A stretch of 64,000 bases of DNA, taken from Histoplasma ohiense. Lineage: Eukaryota > Ascomycota > Eurotiomycetes > Onygenales > Ajellomycetaceae. Within the stretch, counting starts at the first letter, position 1, and every line of letters begins with the position of its first letter. Made by a program: the position numbers and the translations under genes. The stretch is taken from assembly GCA_017607445.1 (NCBI GenBank), contig JAEVHH010000003.1, positions 2,046,001-2,110,000 of the forward strand, written 5' to 3'. Shown here one piece after another: positions 58,831 through 64,000 of this stretch. Under the pieces are notes generated by a model. The model was given only the letters and a program-made list of their open reading frames with translations, was not told the origin of the DNA and ran no database searches.

Positions 58831-58850
58831 ACTACAAGAGTAGCTATGAG

Positions 58851-60543
58851 AGTAGTGTGAAGTACACACACGGTGATGTTGTCTATTGATGTGAAGTTAA
58901 GGCGGATTACGTTTGTCTCCACACCGACGTATACTTTTAGGTCGATGGTGATTTTGATTGCTCTGTGAATATAATGGAGTGGGCTGAGCGTCTAGATAAC
59001 AATATCTGTTCAGCATGCGCATGTGTAAAAGTTCGACAGGAGCGTTGACGCCGCCGCTGCCATCCAGCTATCCCCTATGTCTAGATGAATGAGGAAACGT
59101 AAGGTTTTGGCGGGCGCAACCTGCTATTGGCAAGAATCCTTGGAATGGGAATAAATTGCTAGGATCTATCGCAAAGGTTACAGAGTAAATTTTTCCCGTT
59201 TTTGACGTGCACAAAAATAGGGCTGGGCATTTCTGAAGAGGATATGGAGTATGATTGGGAAGATTTACGCTGTGTAATGACAGCAAGCAAGGATCATTCA
59301 TGGTTCAAATATGAAATTGACCTGGACATGGACATTGGCTGCAGGGTTGTGAGTGGTGATGCAAATGTGCTATCGATGGCACAGTCCTCAATTGTTTCGC
59401 CATTGGTGTTGAGGGCTCTTTGCCCTGGAGAATCGGTCCTCGTAAATATAAACTGCTTGATGAGGCGACAGGGTAAGTAGTAGCAGTCTTTGCAAATAAT
59501 GGGTTCAAGAGCTAGAAGAAGAAAAGGAAATTGAAATATTGAAGAAGGACAAGCTATTCAGAAATGCAGGAAAGGGGTTTGAGTGCTTCGGCGATCATGG
59601 AAAGGGATAGGAGAAGAGATATTATCAATTTTGACCTTCCTTCGCTTGCATCTGGTCGACTGAACAATAACATCCATATATTAACTAATATAGCCCCCAA
59701 CACATGAAAAAAAGAAAGGTAGCGCAACTCTCCGTGCAATTAGAAGGCAAGCCTATTTACCACAGACATTCCCAGATCCGGAATGATCTCTGGTCATGAA
59801 AAACGCAAAGGTTGTGACACCCCGCAGCCACTTCTGGTGGTCCCCTTGGAGAGAAGCGGACAATCGCTGTTTAAAGCAGAGACCCTACATAACGCTGTTC
59901 CTAAATTTTGTCATATACCATGACCTGTCTCGAGATCGATGAATTCCGGTACCTATGGCCAGTAAGGAAGAGTTTTGAAAACCAACAATTTACAGGGGTT
60001 GGAAAACCTTGACATCAGGAATAAATACAAGACATGTTGAAAGCTCTGTATCCTTCTCTATTAGTGACCAAAGCGAGATTTGGATCCATGAGCTCCGTGT
60101 TCTGAGTTATTCAGCGCTTACCCACAGAACGGCGTTGGAGGTAACACTGCCACCACAACTCTAACCCATAACCTCCATGTAATGTAAAATAGAAGACGAT
60201 GAAAAGCGGTTATTAAGCGAGTGTGATTATTTCATTATTAATATGAGTACATATGGTACGATGGGGTATATATTGAATATACATTAAAAAAGATCGGAGA
60301 GTGGTGAAATATGGGCGAGTTTCGTTTACCAGGGAGTGACCTAGAGAAAAAAGATATCGCAATTGAATGGGACATGGGAAACATCAAGGAGGGATGTAAC
60401 AAATAGTCTTGATATATGCTGAAAACTGATGGAAAGAGTTGCTAGCATACTAGATAAAACTACAGATGGGGAGCACAAAAGGGAAGGGAAAAGAGATCCC
60501 ATCACAAGATTTGTATGTGGAACATTGAAGTTATCTGTGAAGT
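58851..60543. other. GC-balanced intergenic region, no confident gene
   Basis: Base composition changes near 58,850: CpG is common again (CACACGGTG, AAGGCGGATTACG, CACCGACG). I see no convincing coding gene. One weak candidate is plus-strand 59202-59474 (acidic, MEYDWEDLRCVMTASK...), closing at GGTAAGTAG (59471-59479), which resembles a fungal 5' splice site; it could be an exon. The rest includes the 3' flank of the minus-strand gene at 60544, AT-rich at 60190-60300. Confidence 0.5.
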
Positions 60544-61971
60544 CTATGCTCCCCACATATCCTCATCGCTCATGACTAGATCTTCCTCCTGTTGTACTCG
60601 CAATCCATTCTCCTTCCTTTTCTGTTTCCACTCTCTCCTGGTTACTACATGGCTAGGAGTAATAGGGGTGATCGGCGTGAAGGGCATGTAAGGGGAATAT
60701 GGCGTGTGGGGGACCCCCGTTCGAGGGCCACCGGCCCTCAACATGCTCTCCCGACGCTCAACGATCGTGGTTTTAGTTGGTGTAGCACTTGCAGGCGAGG
60801 AGAATACGCGAAATGGTAGCGTCGAGTTACTACTGCCGGTTCTGATATTGAGAGGCGTTGGGGCTTTCTGGGGCGGGGGGTCAAGAGATTTTTGGCCTGG
60901 ATTGCGTGGAGGAGGTCCTGGGGTGTATATCCGAGGTGATAGCGGTTGGGTTTCAGAACAGTTACTCGACGTCAGTTCAGGAGAATACATGGGAGGCGAG
61001 ATTGGAAGATTTCGCACCGACTTCCTTCGGGCTTTTCCGCTAGTCGTAGTGTCACGAGAACGCGAGCTGAGGAATGAAAGATTAGAAAGCCTCGATAGCC
61101 GATGAGTCATTGGCGATAGAGGCGAGGAGGGCAGTTGTTGATGATGCTGTCGCTGTACTTGGAGCACTGAAGGATCTTTGGGAGGTGGAAATGTGGGCAG
61201 GTTCTTCAATCGGGCCTGCTGTGGATGTACAGGTAGTACAGGTAGTGAAGGCGGTCTTAGATGTCGAAATTCTGGAGGCACTTCAATAGATTCAGGAGAG
61301 GATGATGCGGCTTGTTGCTGTACGGGCGAAGTGTTATCGTCTTCGTTCGTATCGTACACAGAACGAGATTGCTTTGCGTCATGCTCCATAACCGCGGCGT
61401 AGAGCCGCTCCATTTCATCTTGGGCTTTCATTCGGTCCGCCTGAACGACAGTCTCATCGAATGTGGCCATACTCCCAGTTTGGGAGATCGGCGACGTAGG
61501 ACTCCTAGAAGTGTTTGACCAAGGCATGCTGAAGGTGGATTTCCCCTTCTTTGGGCTTGGCCAGATATGAGACTCTACTCCGCTTTCTGGAGTTAGCCAA
61601 AGTCTGCTTGGTGTTGCGGGGCTTATTGCAGCGTTGAGTGTCGGTTTTTGCGGCTTGACCATTTCCATGTCAAGAGTCCGGTTGGACTGTTGCGCGCTAC
61701 GTCTTAGCCGTCTCCCCGTTGTGAGAAGGCAGCCCAGGAATATAACCACTGTGCCGACGTATGCGCCTACTATGGCGACAATATCTCTCCAGAGGAGATT
61801 GAGATCGCGAGTCGCAGAAGCTGAAAGTGGAGGGCCGTCCTCTGGGGCTGGAGCTGGGCCTTTGAAAATGTTGATTGACCGAATTGAGGCCGTATGGACA
61901 ATAGAGGCCTGGATCAAAAGCAGGAGAAAACCAGAAACAGGGGGAGAAGATGGCAACCGTGAAGCGGACAT
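60544..61971 (-). CDS. Hypothetical single-pass membrane protein with long Pro/Ser-rich tail
   Basis: A 475-residue uninterrupted frame, the clearest host gene here. Translation should start at ATG 61971 (MSASRLPSSPP); a TTG five codons upstream is in frame but not a start. A signal peptide is likely at residues 1-28 (FLLLLIQASIVHTAS). After a short Pro-rich segment comes one membrane segment at about 64-83 (IVAIVGAYVGTVVIFLGCLL) followed by basic RRLRR. This predicts a type I protein with a short outside part and about 390 residues inside. The inner part has a predicted helix (FDETVVQADRMKAQDEMERL, 171-190), a RHLRPPSLPVLP motif (236-247), Ser/Pro-rich low complexity with many SP/TP sites, and an acidic end SDEDMWGA. 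No catalytic domain is seen. It resembles uncharacterised membrane proteins of Eurotiomycete-type fungi in layout; function is unknown. CpG-rich, normal codon use. Confidence 0.85.
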   Translation of the reverse strand: MSASRLPSSPPVSGFLLLLIQASIVHTASIRSINIFKGPAPAPEDGPPLSASATRDLNLLWRDIVAIVGAYVGTVVIFLGCLLTTGRRLRRSAQQSNRTLDMEMVKPQKPTLNAAISPATPSRLWLTPESGVESHIWPSPKKGKSTFSMPWSNTSRSPTSPISQTGSMATFDETVVQADRMKAQDEMERLYAAVMEHDAKQSRSVYDTNEDDNTSPVQQQAASSSPESIEVPPEFRHLRPPSLPVLPVHPQQARLKNLPTFPPPKDPSVLQVQRQHHQQLPSSPLSPMTHRLSRLSNLSFLSSRSRDTTTSGKARRKSVRNLPISPPMYSPELTSSNCSETQPLSPRIYTPGPPPRNPGQKSLDPPPQKAPTPLNIRTGSSNSTLPFRVFSSPASATPTKTTIVERRESMLRAGGPRTGVPHTPYSPYMPFTPITPITPSHVVTRREWKQKRKENGLRVQQEEDLVMSDEDMWGA

Positions 61972-63764
61972 CTCTTGATCTTCCAAATGTTATACCGCAT
62001 CCGACATGCCAGGAATAAAGGATCCCAGGCAATCCAGGTCACTTCCACCACTGTAACAAAGGAAGTAGAGTTTACCACTCTGCGGGGTTATGACAGATAT
62101 AAGATCCATGCGACGAGAGTCAACCCTAAAAGTCGCTCTTGGATTCGCACCAGGAATCTGCGGACGCCGCTTGAGTGATTGGTTCGATACTATTCGTGCC
62201 GCACAACTCGTGAGGTAAATGGGAGGGAGAGCAACATGAAGCCTGAGAAAGGCAGTGAGAAGTGCGGATCATCGTGATCCCCAGAGCCACCATTATTCAG
62301 TCTCCACGCCGGAAAACGTACGCAGAAGGGACACCACAAGGAAGTGCTGGGATTCCCAAGCTATCATGGTGGCCACTGGCTAGCACATTGTTCGAACTGG
62401 GCTGAGTGGTCTTCAACAAATGATTTATTACAGATTAAGCGCCGAAATTCATTGCCAGCTTAATCGACACCAGCCCCCGCTGCACGAGGGCAACCAACCC
62501 ATCTCGTGAGCTAATGCTATTGGATGAAGAGCCCTACAGTTTCTGCATGACCGCATGCTCTGTCACAATCACACCACACCCAGCACTTTTTCTGCCACTT
62601 ACAGGCTGATAATAACTAGTGGAAGCAGAGACCCTCTGATAAATACCAGCCCATCTGGATTGGATGATTGGTAGAAACCTTTAAGCCAATTTTCAACCGC
62701 ATTTCTTCCCCAGCCAGGAATGTGAATTGTTGTCAAAGGGACCAACCGAAATTCTCTTGCTGTGCGATTGCGGAATTCCAATCGCTGCGTGGGATCATCC
62801 TGGACTGAATAGCTTCATTCAGCAAAAGATTCAGGAGGCTCCCTATTCGATCGGAGGATATGCTTCACGGCAAACGCTCTTTAATTGATAGGTTTCCAAG
62901 ATTTCACCATGTGACGCAGAGATACGTAGAGTGGTTGCGAGTCTTCAAACAGTTGCCTAGCCTATGGAAGTCCTCCCTCCGAAAAAAAATTTTTTTTTTC
63001 GGCACAGAATAAATATCCAAGCCTGTGCAGAATTCTCTGCAAAAGTTTTAACTTACGCTAAGAATTTAAGTTGAAATGCTAATACCGGTATTAAGTATTG
63101 GTGTTCCATCTCTAAATGAAAAGGAGTCGCAGGAGGCTTATAGAGGCCAATGTCCCTAGCTTGCCCACTAGCTCGCTGCCTAAATCCCAGGTGGTGTGGC
63201 CTGGAGATGCAATACACTAGTAAGGAAGTTTCAGGGTAAATTCTTAGCGTGAGACACAACTTTCGCAGCGGCCTCTGTTGCAATGGTGAGAGATACCTGG
63301 TGTTACAAACCGAACTGTGCGTTCACTCGATTTCCCAATAAATACCAATGCGATGGCAAGGGATGGACGTACAGCTTTGCACAGCTCCGATGGTTCAACT
63401 TCGACACACCATGAACCGTTTGGGACTGCGAAGCTGCATGAAATGAGGGTTTACTGTATGGCCAATTCTCTGCCTGAATGCCTGGAACACACTGCTATGC
63501 GCTGTTGCACACACAGAAACTGCGATGTTGGCCCTTGGCCTGAATGATGCCTTCCGCGAGAGGTGTTGTGAATTGGCAGATTATCATACCATTACATTGC
63601 ACAACAGTGAGACGATTGCTTGCCAATTTTCTCTGGCTGTCGCCGATAGATCCGGTATCCAGGGTCTAATGAAGAAATTCCCTGAATCTGCCGTGCAAAC
63701 AAAGCAAGGGCTCGTTTTCTAGTCATTTTGAGCACAACACGCACACTACCGCTCCTTTCGTCTC
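61972..63764. other. Intergenic region between divergent genes
   Basis: About 1.8 kb between the minus-strand gene (start 61971) and the plus-strand gene (start 63857); it should hold both promoters. It has normal GC, short unconvincing frames on both strands, and an A8/T10 palindrome at 62979-63002 flanked by CCG/CGG. A small frame at 63525-63722 (plus) has ordinary codons but no recognisable domain, and I do not call it. Confidence 0.6.
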
Positions 63765-63856
63765 ATACGTATTATATATACACTCCTTACTTGTCCTTCC
63801 ACACTCCTTTCCGTTATTCTCTTTCTACTAGCGCCTCCGCCCATTTCCTTCGCATC
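63765..63856 (+). promoter_or_regulatory. Likely core promoter and CT-rich leader
   Basis: A TATA-like TATTATATATACAC at about 63770-63783 is followed by a C/T-rich tract (CTCCTTACTTGTCCTTCCAC and onwards) up to the ATG at 63857. Pyrimidine-rich leaders are common before start sites in filamentous ascomycetes. The start context is CATCATGGG. Confidence 0.55.
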
Positions 63857-64000
63857 ATGGGTAATAAAGTCTCTGCAGTCACTGGGGTCCGCTCTCCAAA
63901 TTTTTTCGAGCCCGGGAACGCTGTAAATGAAGTCTGGGTGGGAGATCTAGAGGTCATATCACGACTCCCTTTTGGCGATTCGGATATGGCACAAGCTGGT
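63857..64000 (+). CDS. N-terminus of an unknown gene, cut by window edge
   Basis: ATG 63857 opens a frame of 48 codons that runs off the window with no stop: MGNKVSAVTGVRSPNFFEPG, then AVNEVWVGDLEVISRLPFGDSDMAQAG. Gly2 and Ser6 fit an N-myristoylation signal (MGxxxS), which would put the product on a membrane face. The upstream TATA-like and CT-rich sequence supports this start. No domain can be named from 48 residues, and an intron could follow. Confidence 0.6.
   Translation, partial: MGNKVSAVTGVRSPNFFEPGNAVNEVWVGDLEVISRLPFGDSDMAQAG

Noticed and set aside
1..58850. A giant mobile cargo element (Starship-like) with a tyrosine recombinase captain
   Set aside because: No DUF3435/tyrosine recombinase motif, no cargo genes and no long flanking repeats were seen; the block is fully explained by nested retroelements and hAT elements.
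60704..61105. Plus-strand 133-residue frame opposite the membrane protein gene
   Set aside because: Shadow of the minus-strand gene, whose frame is longer, has a signal peptide and membrane segment, and a proper ATG.
61972..61986. Start of the membrane protein at 61986
   Set aside because: That codon is TTG; the in-frame ATG at 61971 gives a cleaner signal peptide.

Overview
The window looks like a piece of a filamentous ascomycete chromosome. About 58.8 kb of AT-rich, almost gene-free DNA, made of nested and mutated transposable elements, adjoins about 5 kb of ordinary GC-balanced DNA holding host genes. No bacterial, viral or plasmid gene, rRNA, tRNA or CRISPR array was seen. Reverse transcriptases, integrases with a chromodomain, Tad1-like LINEs, hAT transposases and RIP-like point mutation all point to Pezizomycotina. 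CpG loss in repeats plus long AT-rich blocks would suit Onygenales-like fungi, but that placement is inference. Positions 1-58,850 hold six main families, named here for convenience. Gypsy1 is a Ty3/gypsy chromovirus: copies at 1-2675 (partial), 9882-15956 and 28120-34201, and a solo LTR piece at 43323-43685. Gypsy2 is a second Ty3/gypsy: full copy 45379-52845, solo LTR 17416-17679, LTR piece 58366-58470. LINE A occurs at 2676-7505 and 35276-37580. LINE B occurs at 18080-27190 and 43686-57835. LINE C is seen only as an ORF1 around 37581-40460. A hAT DNA transposon occurs at 7506-9881, 27890-34321 (end only) and 40525-43322, with non-autonomous satellite-carrying derivatives at 8503-9530 and 38402-39885. 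Target-site duplications read directly from the sequence fix many borders: ATCAC, ACAAA, TTATT and GATTA for the LTR elements, and 8-bp repeats for the hAT derivatives. The nesting gives an insertion order: gypsy2 into LINE B, a hAT derivative into LINE C ORF1, another into the hAT transposon itself, gypsy1 into a hAT end, and gypsy1 into LINE A ORF1. All element genes are broken, mostly by TGA stops in former CGA or TGG codons. CpG is nearly absent and, in gypsy1, LINE B and hAT, CC/GG is also reduced, while CpA/TpG stay common; this is not the classical CpA-targeted RIP pattern. LINE A seems to have lost CpG only. Outer ends of several elements keep CpG. Positions 58,851-64,000 have normal base composition. 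They hold one well-supported gene on the minus strand (60544-61971), a 475-residue single-pass membrane protein with a signal peptide and a long low-complexity tail, and the first 48 codons of a plus-strand gene at the right edge (63857-64000) starting with an N-myristoylation-like MGNKVS. I found no cargo gene cluster or new defence or biosynthetic system. The most unusual material is the mutation pattern, the satellite-bearing hAT derivatives, and an antisense open frame in the 3' part of gypsy2.
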